Of a stretch of DNA of 64,000 nucleotides, positions 17,523 through 26,814 are shown piece by piece. The translations under genes and the position numbers were made by a program. The notes under the pieces are model-generated. The model was given only the letters and a program-made list of their open reading frames with translations, had not been told where the DNA came from and searched no databases. The DNA is from Micavibrio sp. (GTDB lineage Bacteria; Pseudomonadota; Alphaproteobacteria; Micavibrionales; UBA2020), in contig JAPWJZ010000009.1 in the NCBI GenBank assembly GCA_028283745.1, forward strand, positions 62,001 through 126,000. The letters run 5' to 3'. Each line of letters opens with the position of its first letter. Within the stretch, counting starts at the first letter, position 1.

Positions 17523-19094
17523 ATGAAAAAAATGTCAGAACGCGACGGTAAATTCCAGAAAAGCTCCAAAACCTTCGGTGGTGGCGGCAAAGGCCGCGGT
17601 CGCCCGCCCGGCGGGGGCTTTGGTAAACGATTTGAGGGGGATAAACCTGCGCGTAGCGGTGGCGGTGGCAGAAGCTTTGGCCGCAGCGAAGACCGTGGTG
17701 GCAGCTATGAGCGCCGCGACAGCAAACCCCGCTTCAGCGATGATTCTGGCGCCCGCCCCTACAAGAAACGCGAATTCGGCGACCGTCCTTATAAGAAGCG
17801 TGAATTCGGCGACCGCGATGGCCGTAGCGCTGGCGGCGACCGTCCTTACAAAAAACGCGAGTTCGGTGATCGTCCGGAGCGCAGCGGCAGCGACCGCCCA
17901 TACCAGAAGCGCGAATTCGGCGATCGTCCGGAGCGCAGCGGCGGCGACCGTCCTTACAAGAAGCGTGAATTCGGCGACCGCGATGGCCGCAGCGCTGGCG
18001 GCGACCGTCCTTACAAAAAACGTGAGTTCGGTGATCGTCCGGAGCGCAGCGGTGGTGACCGCCCGTTTAAGTCTTCGGGCGACCGCCCGTTTAAGTCTTC
18101 CGGCGACCGCCCGTTTAAATCCGGCGGCGACCGCGGCGGCTTCAAGCGCGATGGCGACCGCCCCGAGCGCGGCACCACCCGCTTTGACCAGCAAAAAACC
18201 TATCGCCGCGATTCCTTTAATCCGCGCGAAAAGAAATCCGGACCCAAGCCCCGCGGCGCAGCCTATGACGATGCCCGCATGGATGTGGCGGCTTTCCAGA
18301 CCAGCGAAGCGTCTTCGGACACCCGCAACCGCCTGAAGTCGGACCGTGCAAGCTTCGGCGCGCCCTCCTCCGCCTTCCTGTACGGCGCGCATGCCGTGCG
18401 CGAAGCGCTGCAGAACCCGAAACGCCTCGTCCAGCGCCTGCTGGTGACGGAAAACGGTTTTGAAGCCATCCGCGAAGCTTACGAAGCAGCGCAGGCCAGC
18501 GGCCTGAAAATGCCGCAGCCGCAATACGTTGATGGTTTCGACCTTGAACGTTTGCTGCCGCGCGACGCTGTCCACCAGGGTATTTTGCTGGATGTGCAGC
18601 CGCTCGAAGAAGTCTTCCTGCCCGATGTGCTGAACGCCGCCAGCGAAGACGCGAAAATTCTTGTCCTCGACCAGGTGACCGATCCGCATAACGTCGGCGC
18701 AATTCTGCGCACCGCCGTTGCCTTTGGCGCAACTGCCGTGATTGTGCAGAAGCTGCATGCGCCGGAAGTAACCGGCACGCTGGCAAAATCAGCCTCCGGC
18801 GCGGTCGAGCATTGCCCGATCGTGCGTGAGACCAACCTCAGCCGCGCGCTTGAGCAGCTGAAGGAAGCCGGCTTCTTCTGCATCGGCCTTGACGAGCGCG
18901 GCAAAGGCACCGTCGCTGAAGCTGCGCCCAAGGGCCGCGTTGCCCTTGTGCTGGGTGCGGAAGGCGAAGGCCTGCGCCGCCTTGTGTCTGAAAACTGCGA
19001 TACGCTTGCGAAGCTGCCGACCTCCGGCCCGATCGCCAGCCTCAACGTTTCCAACGCAGCTGCGGTGGCGCTTTACGAGCTGATCCGGAAGTAA
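17523..19094 (+). CDS. rlmB: 23S rRNA 2'-O-methyltransferase (RlmB/TrmH type) with Arg/Gly-rich repeat extension
   Basis: A SpoU-family enzyme that probably 2'-O-methylates a guanosine of 23S rRNA. The C-terminal ~250 residues are canonical: substrate-binding domain FLYGAHAVREALQNPKR, motif 1 DQVTDPHNVGAILRTAVAFG, motif 2 VLGAEGEGLRRL, motif 3 SLNVSNAAAVALYEL (knotted SAM site). The first ~240 residues are low complexity. RPYKKREFGD or RPYQKREFGD occurs six times, interspersed with RPERSGGD and RDGRSAGGD, then RPFKS repeats. This is a basic, probably RNA-binding disordered tail far longer than normal for the family, and the DNA repeats are nearly identical. Start choice is uncertain: ATG at 17523 or 17532, or TTG at 17499 after AAGG. 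Confidence 0.85.
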   Translation: MKKMSERDGKFQKSSKTFGGGGKGRGRPPGGGFGKRFEGDKPARSGGGGRSFGRSEDRGGSYERRDSKPRFSDDSGARPYKKREFGDRPYKKREFGDRDGRSAGGDRPYKKREFGDRPERSGSDRPYQKREFGDRPERSGGDRPYKKREFGDRDGRSAGGDRPYKKREFGDRPERSGGDRPFKSSGDRPFKSSGDRPFKSGGDRGGFKRDGDRPERGTTRFDQQKTYRRDSFNPREKKSGPKPRGAAYDDARMDVAAFQTSEASSDTRNRLKSDRASFGAPSSAFLYGAHAVREALQNPKRLVQRLLVTENGFEAIREAYEAAQASGLKMPQPQYVDGFDLERLLPRDAVHQGILLDVQPLEEVFLPDVLNAASEDAKILVLDQVTDPHNVGAILRTAVAFGATAVIVQKLHAPEVTGTLAKSASGAVEHCPIVRETNLSRALEQLKEAGFFCIGLDERGKGTVAEAAPKGRVALVLGAEGEGLRRLVSENCDTLAKLPTSGPIASLNVSNAAAVALYELIRK

Positions 19095-19232
19095 TTTTCC
19101 GGCAAGCCCGTAAAAGGCCGCTAAAAATTCACTAAAATGTCATTGAAATGCCTTGTTAAATTAGGCGTTCATTTAGCATGTTTTGGTAAACTGAAATCGT
19201 ATTGAAATTATTTTCAAACGATTCAAGTGGCC

Positions 19233-19745
19233 ATGAAGCTCGACTCGCACACAGCGAATGATATCAATCACGGCGCCGCCGTTATAGATCACGGCACCGC
19301 CGTGCGGCTCAGCGTTTTCCTTGTCAGCAGTGGCATTGCCGCGCCGGCTATTATCGGCTCCATTGTATTGATGCAGTGGGAATTCAACCTTGCCGACCCC
19401 GGCATGTGGATGATGGGGATATTGGGCTTCACCGCGCTTAATTTGTTAGTGACGCTGCTGCTGGAGCCCTATACCAGCCGCATTGGCCCTTTCACCATGC
19501 CCGCCATTCTGGCCACCATTGCGCTGGTGCTGCTGTATTTAATTACCGAGGCACTGAACCGCTTTGCCGAAAAAATCGGCTATGAATGGCTGTTGCCGTT
19601 TGTGCTGGCGGGGTTGTGCATTTGCTACACGGGCATTTTCCGCGAAAGATCGGTCGTGCTGCGCCTTTATATGGCGCTGAACGGGCTGATGCTGACGCTG
19701 CTCTGGTGCATGGGCGTGGCGGATAAAGTGTCGCTGCCGTTTTAG
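19233..19745 (+). CDS. Small integral membrane protein, unknown
   Basis: About 170 residues, not recognised. Four or five hydrophobic segments are visible: AAPAIIGSIVLM, MMGILGFTALNLLVTLLL, MPAILATIALVLLYLI, WLLPFVLAGLCICYTGIF and YMALNGLMLTLLWCMGV. The ATG at 19233 lacks a clear ribosome-binding site, and a GTG two codons earlier is possible. It is followed by a convergent gene three bases away. Confidence 0.6.
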   Translation: MKLDSHTANDINHGAAVIDHGTAVRLSVFLVSSGIAAPAIIGSIVLMQWEFNLADPGMWMMGILGFTALNLLVTLLLEPYTSRIGPFTMPAILATIALVLLYLITEALNRFAEKIGYEWLLPFVLAGLCICYTGIFRERSVVLRLYMALNGLMLTLLWCMGVADKVSLPF

Positions 19746-19748
19746 GAT

Positions 19749-20564
19749 TTAAATACCCGGGTCGAAAACATTGGCGCGGGCGCGGTGGAAGCGGGCATTT
19801 TTTTCAAGCCCGTCAAGCCGCAGCATGTCCATGTACGGCACCAATACGGCATCCGGCGGGGTCATGTGTGGCTGGCCGGTGGCGGGGTCGTTGGGCACGC
19901 GAATGTACCAGTCGTCACCCATCTGCATCGCTTCCAGCGGGTCGCTGCCGCGGCCGGGGCTGTTGGAATAGGTGATGTAACGTGTTGTCGTCAGCAACCC
20001 GTCGGGCACGGATGACGGCGCGGCGGTATTCTTCCATGTCGTCTGCTGTACGAAAGCGGCGCTGTAGGTGCCGGCAGGTAAATCCTTCAGCGGCATTTCA
20101 CCGCACCTGAAAAGCCCTTCAAGCCGCGAGCGGCGGGAGGCCCGTTCCATCAGCCCCGTCATGGCCAGCACGTTGAAATAATCGGCAGTGCCGGGCGCGG
20201 GCACGGCGAAGGTTGCCTCTACCTTGTCACCGGCCATCTGGCGGTTTTGCAGCTTCCAGCCGGGCGGCTCCATTTTCGGTGGCGCGAAGTGGAAGGCGCG
20301 CAGGAAGAAACGCCCGAGGCCATCATCCCACCCGCCCATCAGGCTGTCGGCGCCGTATTGCCTGCACAGTTTTTCCTTCAGCGCCTTCAGTTCAACTTCA
20401 GCATCTGTCCTGCTGTCGAGCATGGCGCGCGACAGGCCTTCGGCACGGAAGTATGAATATTCTTCTGGCGGCATCGGGCGGCGGTGCTTCCTGTTCGGAT
20501 ATTGGCGGGCATTGAATTTCAATAAAGCATGCCGCCGGATTCGGTCAATAAAGACCTTCCGCAA
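19749..20564 (-). CDS. Hypothetical protein
   Basis: About 271 residues if the TTG at 20564 is used, 18 bases after the methyltransferase stop; an internal ATG at 20474 would give 241 residues. No known domain is recognised, and there is no signal peptide or membrane segment. It is rich in Pro, Arg and aromatic residues, with blocks such as EYSYFRAEGLSRAMLDSR and LRAFHFAPPKMEPPGWK. The close spacing behind the methyltransferase gene suggests one transcript. Function unknown. Confidence 0.62.
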   Translation of the reverse strand: MRKVFIDRIRRHALLKFNARQYPNRKHRRPMPPEEYSYFRAEGLSRAMLDSRTDAEVELKALKEKLCRQYGADSLMGGWDDGLGRFFLRAFHFAPPKMEPPGWKLQNRQMAGDKVEATFAVPAPGTADYFNVLAMTGLMERASRRSRLEGLFRCGEMPLKDLPAGTYSAAFVQQTTWKNTAAPSSVPDGLLTTTRYITYSNSPGRGSDPLEAMQMGDDWYIRVPNDPATGQPHMTPPDAVLVPYMDMLRLDGLEKNARFHRARANVFDPGI

Positions 20565-20582
20565 GTCTCTATTTATGGAATG

Positions 20583-21374
20583 TTAAAGTGGCTCGAGGAT
20601 ATGCGCGTCAATCCGGTGCAGCACGCCAAAGCTTTCCGGCACGTTTTCATCCTTCAGCATTTGGGCATGGGCCGCATCAAAGGCCTCCACCTGCCCTTCG
20701 TCCATTACCGCGCCAACACCGCGGCAGGCGCGAATGCGCCCGCGCCAGCTGTCATGCGTGAAGGGAATTTCTTCATCGTAATAGAACATGCCCCGCAGGC
20801 GGAATTCACCCTCCGCCCAATACGGCATGGGGGGAATAAAACCATCCCAGCCGGCGGCCGTCCAGTTCGGGTTATGGGCCAGCACCAGCGCCTCGGTCTT
20901 TTGCGCGACCGAACCTGCAACGGGCAGCCATGAACAATGGCTGGTCACCAGCAGGCCGCCGTCCTTAAGCGCCCACTTCACCTGCCGTATGGCGGCATTG
21001 GCATCAAAGTAAAGCCAGCACTGGTTGGCCGTGACAACATCAAACGAATGGCTGTCAAACGGCAGGCTTTCGGCAACGCCGACGCGGAAGTCAATGTTGA
21101 GGCGCTCGGCCTGCGCCAGTTTCTTTGCGGCTTCAATCTGTCCTTCAGACGGGTCAATGCCGGAAACGGCGGCACCGCGCTGCGCGTAGCGGCGTGCCAG
21201 CGCGCCCGTGCCGGTGCCCAGATCCAGCATGACCTGGTCACGCAGGCCGATATTCATGGCGCGCATGCGTTCGAAAAAACTATCCGGCTGGCCGTTGCGG
21301 TAAACGGCATAATCGGCGGAGGTTTTGCCCCAATCAATTATATTGCCGGGGTCGTTCGGGTTAATGCCGTGCAT
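20583..21374 (-). CDS. Class I SAM-dependent methyltransferase
   Basis: About 263 residues from the ATG at 21374; an upstream ATG at 21404 is possible. Motif I is MLDLGTGTGALARRYA (SAM-binding Gly-rich loop), followed by the acidic GIDPSE, SLPFDSHSFDVVTANQCWLY (motif II/III) and LKDGGLLVTSHCSW. This is the UbiE/methyltransf_11 group. The substrate is not predictable, but a small molecule is more likely than nucleic acid. It lies just upstream of the hypothetical gene ending at 19749, on the same strand. Confidence 0.82.
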   Translation of the reverse strand: MHGINPNDPGNIIDWGKTSADYAVYRNGQPDSFFERMRAMNIGLRDQVMLDLGTGTGALARRYAQRGAAVSGIDPSEGQIEAAKKLAQAERLNIDFRVGVAESLPFDSHSFDVVTANQCWLYFDANAAIRQVKWALKDGGLLVTSHCSWLPVAGSVAQKTEALVLAHNPNWTAAGWDGFIPPMPYWAEGEFRLRGMFYYDEEIPFTHDSWRGRIRACRGVGAVMDEGQVEAFDAAHAQMLKDENVPESFGVLHRIDAHILEPL

Positions 21375-21572
21375 GGTCTTTTCCACCCTCGCTAACGCAG
21401 CCAAAGCAGCTACGGCCTTGAAAAACTTACACCTTAAATTTAACGGACGCGCATGTTATCCACAAGCGCCAAGTAGCCGGCTTTGCAGGTGGTGAAGGCG
21501 CTGGACTTTGAATACCATATTCGGGCATTCTCGGCCATGATCAGCACATCAGTTTTCAAGCGGGCGGCCCCC

Positions 21573-24410
21573 ATGAACGAACAAGACCGTAACAACGAGC
21601 TTTTTCTTGTCGATGGCTCCGGCTTTATCTTCCGCGCCTATCACGCCCTGCCGCCGTTGAGCAGGCCCGATGGCACGCCCGTCAACGCCGTATTGGGCTT
21701 CACCAATATGCTGGTCAAGCTGATCACCGACATGCACGTGCCGGGCATTGCCGTTATTTTTGATGCCAAGCGCAAAAACTTCCGCAACGACATTTACCCT
21801 GAATATAAAGCCCACCGCGAAGAACCGCCGGAAGACCTGCGCCCGCAGTTCGCCATTATCCGCGAGGCCACCAACGCCTTTTCCATCCCCGCCATTGAAA
21901 TGGAAGGGTTTGAAGCCGACGACCTTATCGCCACCTATGCGCGCCTTGCGGTGGAGCGCGGGCAGCACGTGACCATCGTCTCGTCCGACAAGGACCTGAT
22001 GCAACTGGTGCGCCCCGGCGTGCGCATGTATGACCCGATGAAGTACAAATACATCGGCGAAGACGACGTGCTGGAAAAATTTGGCGTGCGCCCCGACCGC
22101 GTGGTGGATGTGCAGGCCCTTGCGGGTGATGCGACCGACAACGTGCCGGGCGTACCCGGCATTGGCATTAAAACCGCAGCTCAGCTGATAAACGAATATG
22201 GCGACCTTGAAACCCTGCTGGCCCGCGCCGGTGAAATCAAGCAGCAGAAACGCCGCGAAACGCTGGTGAACAACGCCGATGCCGCGCGCATTTCAAAACG
22301 CCTTGTGGCGCTTGATGCGCATGTCGATGTACCGTCATCCATCGAGAGCCTTAAAATTGCAAACCCCGACCGCGACAAGCTGCTGGACTTCCTGCGCACC
22401 CAAGGCTTTAAAAGCGTGCTGGCCCGCATGGAAAAACAATTTTCAGACAAGGCGCCCGTCAGTGGCGGCGGCCACGTGCTGTCATCTGCCCCCGCGAATG
22501 CCGATGCGGCAAATTCCGACGCGCTCACAATAGTTCCGGCGCCCGCCCCCAAAGCCACCTACGAACTGGTGCAGGATGAAACCGCGCTGCAGCGCTGGGT
22601 TGATCGCGCGATGGAGGCCGGCACCGTCTGCTTCGATACCGAAACGACGCATTTAACGCCCGCCAGCGCCAAGCTGGTCGGCATTTCCCTTTCCACCGCG
22701 CCCGGCAACGGCTGCTACATTCCGCTGCAGCACCGCGACCCGTCCGGCTATGCCGAAAGCTTTGATTTTTCAATGCAGGAAAAAAAGGCCGCGCCTGCGC
22801 TGAAACAAATCCCCGTCGACCGCGCCATTGCCATTTTGAAGCCGCTGCTGGAAGACCCGTCGGTTTTAAAAGTCGCGCACAACGCCAAGTATGACCTGCA
22901 GATGTTCCTGCACTATGGCGTGCGCGTTGCGCCCATCGACGATACGCTGGTGCTGTCCTATACCCTTGACGGTTCGCTGCATGGCCATGGCATGGATGAA
23001 CTGGCCGGGCTGTTTTTGAACCACAAGACTATTACGTTTGAAGAAGTCTGCGGTAGCGGCAAGGCGCAAATCACGTTTGACCTTGTGCCGCTCGACAAAG
23101 CGCTCGACTACGCGGCGGAAGATGCCGACATTACCCTGCGCCTGCACCGCCTGTTCAAGCCGCGCCTGCCGGTCGAGCAGATGACGACGGTATATGAAAC
23201 CATGGAACGCCCGTTGGTGCCGGTTATTGCCGACATGGAGTTTGCCGGCATCAAGGTTGACCTGAACATTCTGCGCAAGCTGTCGAATGAATTTTCAACG
23301 CAGATCATGGCGCTTGAAACCGATATTCACAAAACCAGCGGCCACAGCTTCAACATCGGCTCGCCCAAGCAACTGGGCGACGTGCTGTTCGGCTCCCTCG
23401 GCCTGCCCGGCGGCGCAAAGACGAAGAACGGCAGCTGGTCCACCAGCGCGTCCGCGCTTGAAGAACTGGCGGAGCAAGGCAACGAAGTTGTGACCAAGGT
23501 GCTGGAATGGCGCGGCCTGTCAAAGCTGAAGAGCACCTATGCGGATGCGCTGCCCGAAGCGATTGATGCCAGAACCGGCCGCGTGCATACTTCATTCTCC
23601 CTTGCGGGCACCAATACCGGCCGCCTGTCATCGTCGGACCCGAACCTGCAGAACATTCCGATCCGCAGCGAGAACGGCAAAAAAATCCGCAGCGCCTTTG
23701 TGCCGGCGGATGGTTACGAGCTGCTGTCCGTCGACTATTCGCAGGTTGAATTGCGCCTTGCTGCCGAACTTGCAGATATCAAAGCGCTGAAGCAGGCCTT
23801 CCACGACGGCGTGGACATTCACGCCGTGACCGCCAGCCAGGTCTTTGGCGTGCCGATGGAAAGCATGACGGCGGATATTCGCCGCAACGCGAAAGCGATT
23901 AACTTCGGCATCATCTATGGCATCTCGGGCTTTGGCCTGTCGCGCCAGCTGGGCATTCCGGCAGCGGAGGCATCCGCCTACATCAAGCAATACCTTGCCC
24001 GCTTCCCCGAACTTAAAATATTCATGGATGCGGCGAAGGAATATGCGCACAAGCACGGCTACGTGAAAACGCTGTACGGCCGCAAATGCTTCATTCGCGG
24101 CATCAACGACAAAAACATGGCGCTACGGTCGGGCGCAGAGCGCGCGGCGATTAACGCGCCGCTGCAAGGCACCGCCGCCGACATCATGAAACGCGCCATG
24201 GTCGCGCTGAAACCCGCGCTGGATAAAGCAGGCCTTGGCGCGCGCATGCTGTTGCAAGTGCATGACGAATTGCTGTTTGAAGTGCCGGTCGCGGAAAAAG
24301 AAGAAACCGAAAAGCTGGTCACGACTATCATGCAAAACGCCGGGCCCGGCATTTCCGTACCGCTGCTGGTGGAAGCCGGCTGGGGCATGAACTGGGCAGA
24401 CGCGCACTAA
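21573..24410 (+). CDS. polA: DNA polymerase I
   Basis: A 945-residue, full-length Pol I for Okazaki-fragment processing and repair. The ATG at 21573 gives the conserved start LFLVDGSGFIFRAYHALPP. Domains: 5'-3' exonuclease with helix-hairpin-helix (residues 1-300; GDATDNVPGVPGIGIKTA); 3'-5' exonuclease with its acidic motifs kept (FDTETTHL, VAHNAKYDL, YAAEDADITLRL), so proofreading is likely active; then the polymerase with motif A SVDYSQVELRLAAELA, motif B RRNAKAINFGIIYG and motif C VHDELLFEVP. The frame is open upstream to 21483, but those codons are not conserved-looking. Confidence 0.97.
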   Translation: MNEQDRNNELFLVDGSGFIFRAYHALPPLSRPDGTPVNAVLGFTNMLVKLITDMHVPGIAVIFDAKRKNFRNDIYPEYKAHREEPPEDLRPQFAIIREATNAFSIPAIEMEGFEADDLIATYARLAVERGQHVTIVSSDKDLMQLVRPGVRMYDPMKYKYIGEDDVLEKFGVRPDRVVDVQALAGDATDNVPGVPGIGIKTAAQLINEYGDLETLLARAGEIKQQKRRETLVNNADAARISKRLVALDAHVDVPSSIESLKIANPDRDKLLDFLRTQGFKSVLARMEKQFSDKAPVSGGGHVLSSAPANADAANSDALTIVPAPAPKATYELVQDETALQRWVDRAMEAGTVCFDTETTHLTPASAKLVGISLSTAPGNGCYIPLQHRDPSGYAESFDFSMQEKKAAPALKQIPVDRAIAILKPLLEDPSVLKVAHNAKYDLQMFLHYGVRVAPIDDTLVLSYTLDGSLHGHGMDELAGLFLNHKTITFEEVCGSGKAQITFDLVPLDKALDYAAEDADITLRLHRLFKPRLPVEQMTTVYETMERPLVPVIADMEFAGIKVDLNILRKLSNEFSTQIMALETDIHKTSGHSFNIGSPKQLGDVLFGSLGLPGGAKTKNGSWSTSASALEELAEQGNEVVTKVLEWRGLSKLKSTYADALPEAIDARTGRVHTSFSLAGTNTGRLSSSDPNLQNIPIRSENGKKIRSAFVPADGYELLSVDYSQVELRLAAELADIKALKQAFHDGVDIHAVTASQVFGVPMESMTADIRRNAKAINFGIIYGISGFGLSRQLGIPAAEASAYIKQYLARFPELKIFMDAAKEYAHKHGYVKTLYGRKCFIRGINDKNMALRSGAERAAINAPLQGTAADIMKRAMVALKPALDKAGLGARMLLQVHDELLFEVPVAEKEETEKLVTTIMQNAGPGISVPLLVEAGWGMNWADAH

Positions 24411-24485
24411 CTTTTAAGCAATATCAATAGGATAGATGTTGGCTGCTTGAAAAATTCTGCATTGCCGTGTATTCTGCCGCACATC

Positions 24486-25001
24486 ATGACGACGTTTGGC
24501 CCCTATGACCCGACCAACGAAGAAGTCCTCGACCTGCTGGAAAAAGCGGGCGCGGGCGATATGGCGGGGGTAAAGCATATCATCGATGCGCATCCGGAAG
24601 CGGTCAACTGGTCGTACTTCAACAACAAAAACACCCCGCTGATTATCGCGGCGGAACGCGGGCCGGTGGAGATGGTGCATTACCTTCTCGACAAGGGGGC
24701 GAATATTGACCAGCCACAATGGAACAACGGCACGCCGCTGTCGTTTGCATCGTTTGAGGGCAAAAGCGAAAACGTGGCCGCATTGCTGAAGCGCGGCGCA
24801 AAAATTCCCGCCAGCGGCCCGCCCGAAAATATCAAGCGCAACGAACGTGAAATTCACAGCCTGTTTACAAAAGCCGCACAGGCACGCCGCGACAATGAAC
24901 TGAACGCCGTTGCCGCAGGCGTCGCCAGCGGCACAACCCGCGGCGTACGTCCGCTAAAGCCGCCATCGTTCAAAAAGAAACCCGCCGGTTTTTCCGCATA
25001 A
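24486..25001 (+). CDS. Ankyrin-repeat protein
   Basis: About 171 residues with two to three ankyrin repeats: NTPLIIAAERGPVEMVHYLLDKGANID and NGTPLSFASFEGKSENVAALLKRGAKI. A basic Lys/Arg-rich C-terminal tail follows, without repeats. No signal peptide; likely a small cytoplasmic protein-binding module. ATG 24486 starts near the first helix; a TTG at 24447 is an alternative. Partner unknown. Confidence 0.7.
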   Translation: MTTFGPYDPTNEEVLDLLEKAGAGDMAGVKHIIDAHPEAVNWSYFNNKNTPLIIAAERGPVEMVHYLLDKGANIDQPQWNNGTPLSFASFEGKSENVAALLKRGAKIPASGPPENIKRNEREIHSLFTKAAQARRDNELNAVAAGVASGTTRGVRPLKPPSFKKKPAGFSA

Positions 25002-25080
25002 AAAAGTTTGTTTTTTGCGTCGATGGGCTTATTTTAATCAGGTCAGTTTTAATCACGCCAGCTATCACGAGGTTCCCGCC

Positions 25081-25917
25081 ATGATCCATGTCGAATTCAA
25101 CGGTACTAAAGTCCCCTCCCTCGGGTTTGGCACCTGGCAGCTGCGCGACAAGGATTGCGAAATAGGCGTCGCCAAGGCGCTTGAGGTCGGTTACCGCCAC
25201 ATCGACACCGCGCAGATTTACGAGAACGAAGAACAGGTCGGCGCCGGCATCAAGGCAAGCGGCGTGAAGCGTGAAGATATTTTCCTCACCACCAAAATCT
25301 GGATGTCAAACGTGCGCGACGGCGCGCTCCAGCGCTCCCTCGACGTATCGCTCAAAAAGCTCGGCACCGACTATGTTGACCTGCTGCTGATCCATTGGCC
25401 AGTCAAAGAAGTGCCGTTCGCAGACCAAATGTCCGGCCTTAAAAAAGTGCAGGCGGAGAAGCTGACGAAGCTGATTGGCGTTTCCAACTTCACGGTCGCG
25501 CAAATGAAGGAAGTGGCGGAACAGCTGGAAGCGCCCATTGCGACGAACCAGGTGGAATACCACCCCTTCCTGTCGCAGCGCCCCGTGCTGGATTACTTGC
25601 AGTCTAAAAACATGTTCCTCACCGCCTATTCACCGCTTGCGCGCGGCAAGATCAACCACGAGCAGGCGCTTGAAACCATCTCGCATAAATACGGCCGCAG
25701 CGTCGGGCAAATCTGCCTGCGCTGGCTGGTGCAACAGCAGGGCGTGGTGGCCATTCCGAAGGCCGGCAGCGAAAAGCACATCCGCGAGAACTTCGACATT
25801 TTCAATTTTGAACTGGCGACGGAAGATATGCGCAAAATTCACGCCCTCGCCCACCCCGGCGGCCGCCTGATCAACCCCGACTGGGCACCGCATTGGGATT
25901 TACACGAAGCCGCTTAA
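25081..25917 (+). CDS. Aldo/keto reductase
   Basis: A 278-residue NADPH-dependent reductase of the AKR5/DkgB-like bacterial group. The start at 25081 has CGAGG eight bases before. The catalytic tetrad is visible: Asp and Tyr in YRHIDTAQIYENEEQVG, Lys in FLTTKIW and His in LLIHWP. The cofactor end has IPKAGSEKHIRENFDIF. The barrel signature GVSNFTVAQM and NQVEYHPFLSQ are typical of enzymes reducing small aldehydes, methylglyoxal or 2,5-diketogluconate. The C-terminus overlaps the convergent gene by four bases. Confidence 0.92.
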   Translation: MIHVEFNGTKVPSLGFGTWQLRDKDCEIGVAKALEVGYRHIDTAQIYENEEQVGAGIKASGVKREDIFLTTKIWMSNVRDGALQRSLDVSLKKLGTDYVDLLLIHWPVKEVPFADQMSGLKKVQAEKLTKLIGVSNFTVAQMKEVAEQLEAPIATNQVEYHPFLSQRPVLDYLQSKNMFLTAYSPLARGKINHEQALETISHKYGRSVGQICLRWLVQQQGVVAIPKAGSEKHIRENFDIFNFELATEDMRKIHALAHPGGRLINPDWAPHWDLHEAA

Positions 25918-26297
25918 TCTTCTTCCCCGCGTATCCATGTCACGATGCTGCGGATGGATGCGATGATGGAAAGCCCGGCGCCCTTGCCATCCACATTGCG
26001 CACGGCTTTGGCGGCACCGCCAAGCCGGTCGCCAGCCGTATATTTGTAACCCAGCTTGCGGCGCGTCAGGCGGATGAGCTTTTTGGCCGCCCTGCCGCCT
26101 TCCGCATAGCCGCAATAGCCGTTCTTCAGTGCCTTGGTGAATGCACCGCGCGCGACTAAATATTCGGGCTGCATGGAAACCGTCAATATCGCCTTGAACA
26201 GCTCGAGATCGTCGATTTTCTCGTCAAAGACCTTCGCCACTTTTTCGCGCTCGGCGTCGGTAATTTCCTTGCCCATGAATGTAAGGGATTCAATCAT
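25914..26297 (-). CDS. Hypothetical protein
   Basis: About 127 residues from ATG 26297 (a longer open frame overlaps the neighbouring transporter gene). Helical, with a basic central part (GGRAAKKLIRLTRRKLGYKY) and an amphipathic C-terminus (LSIIASIRSIVTWIRG). No family recognised and no export signal. It lies downstream of and close to the EamA pair on the same strand. Confidence 0.55.
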   Translation of the reverse strand: MIESLTFMGKEITDAEREKVAKVFDEKIDDLELFKAILTVSMQPEYLVARGAFTKALKNGYCGYAEGGRAAKKLIRLTRRKLGYKYTAGDRLGGAAKAVRNVDGKGAGLSIIASIRSIVTWIRGEED

Positions 26298-26346
26298 GCC
26301 TACAGCATACCGTAAAAGGCTGAAGAGCCGGTAAATACCGGTTTTT

Positions 26347-26814
26347 TTAAGGTATCGCCAGCAGCAGAATGGCCACCATGGCCAGAAATACAGCAAAATA
26401 CTGGATGCGGTTCAACCTCTCCTTCAGCACCACGCCCGCCAGCACCAGCGCGATTACGGGGTACATGGCCGTCAGCGTGACGACGACGGAAACAGTGCCG
26501 TGCCGCAGCGCATAGAAATATGACAGGATCGCAAAAACCGTCAGCACACTTGTGATGCCAACAATAAAAATGCCGCGCTTGTTCACCTGCAGGCGGAAGC
26601 GCTGATGCACCAGAATAGGCAGCGCCACCAGCATGTTGCCCAGCGATTCATACATGATGACGCTATGCGGCTGCATGGATTGCAGCGCCATTTTCGGCAG
26701 GAAGGCCCAAAAGCCCCAGACCAGAAGCGCGCCAACAGTTGGCACCAGCCAGTGCTTTTCAACCTGCGCCTGCAGCGGCGTTGGCGTTGTTTGGTTTTCA
26801 GGCGGGTTTATCAT
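26347..26814 (-). CDS. Half-size EamA-type transporter, second of pair
   Basis: About 155 residues, one EamA/DMT domain with five hydrophobic helices (PTVGALLVWGFWAFLPKMAL ... FAVFLAMVAILLLAIP). The family signature appears near the end: VTLTAMYPVIALVLAGVVL followed by KERLNR. Normal EamA permeases hold two such domains in about 300 residues; this one has one. It overlaps the upstream half-size paralogue by 17 bases. The likely functional unit is a heterodimer of two dual-topology halves, like paired small multidrug resistance proteins. Substrate unknown. Confidence 0.78.
   Translation of the reverse strand: MINPPENQTTPTPLQAQVEKHWLVPTVGALLVWGFWAFLPKMALQSMQPHSVIMYESLGNMLVALPILVHQRFRLQVNKRGIFIVGITSVLTVFAILSYFYALRHGTVSVVVTLTAMYPVIALVLAGVVLKERLNRIQYFAVFLAMVAILLLAIP

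Noticed and set aside
17750-18130. Regular repeats resembling a CRISPR array
   Set aside because: The repeats are in frame, encode RPYKKREFGD-like peptides, vary at wobble positions and have no unique spacers.
21456-21464. TTATCCACA, a perfect DnaA-box sequence upstream of polA
   Set aside because: A fixed 9-mer is expected about 0.5 times in 64 kb on both strands, and no second box is nearby, so no origin or DnaA control is claimed.
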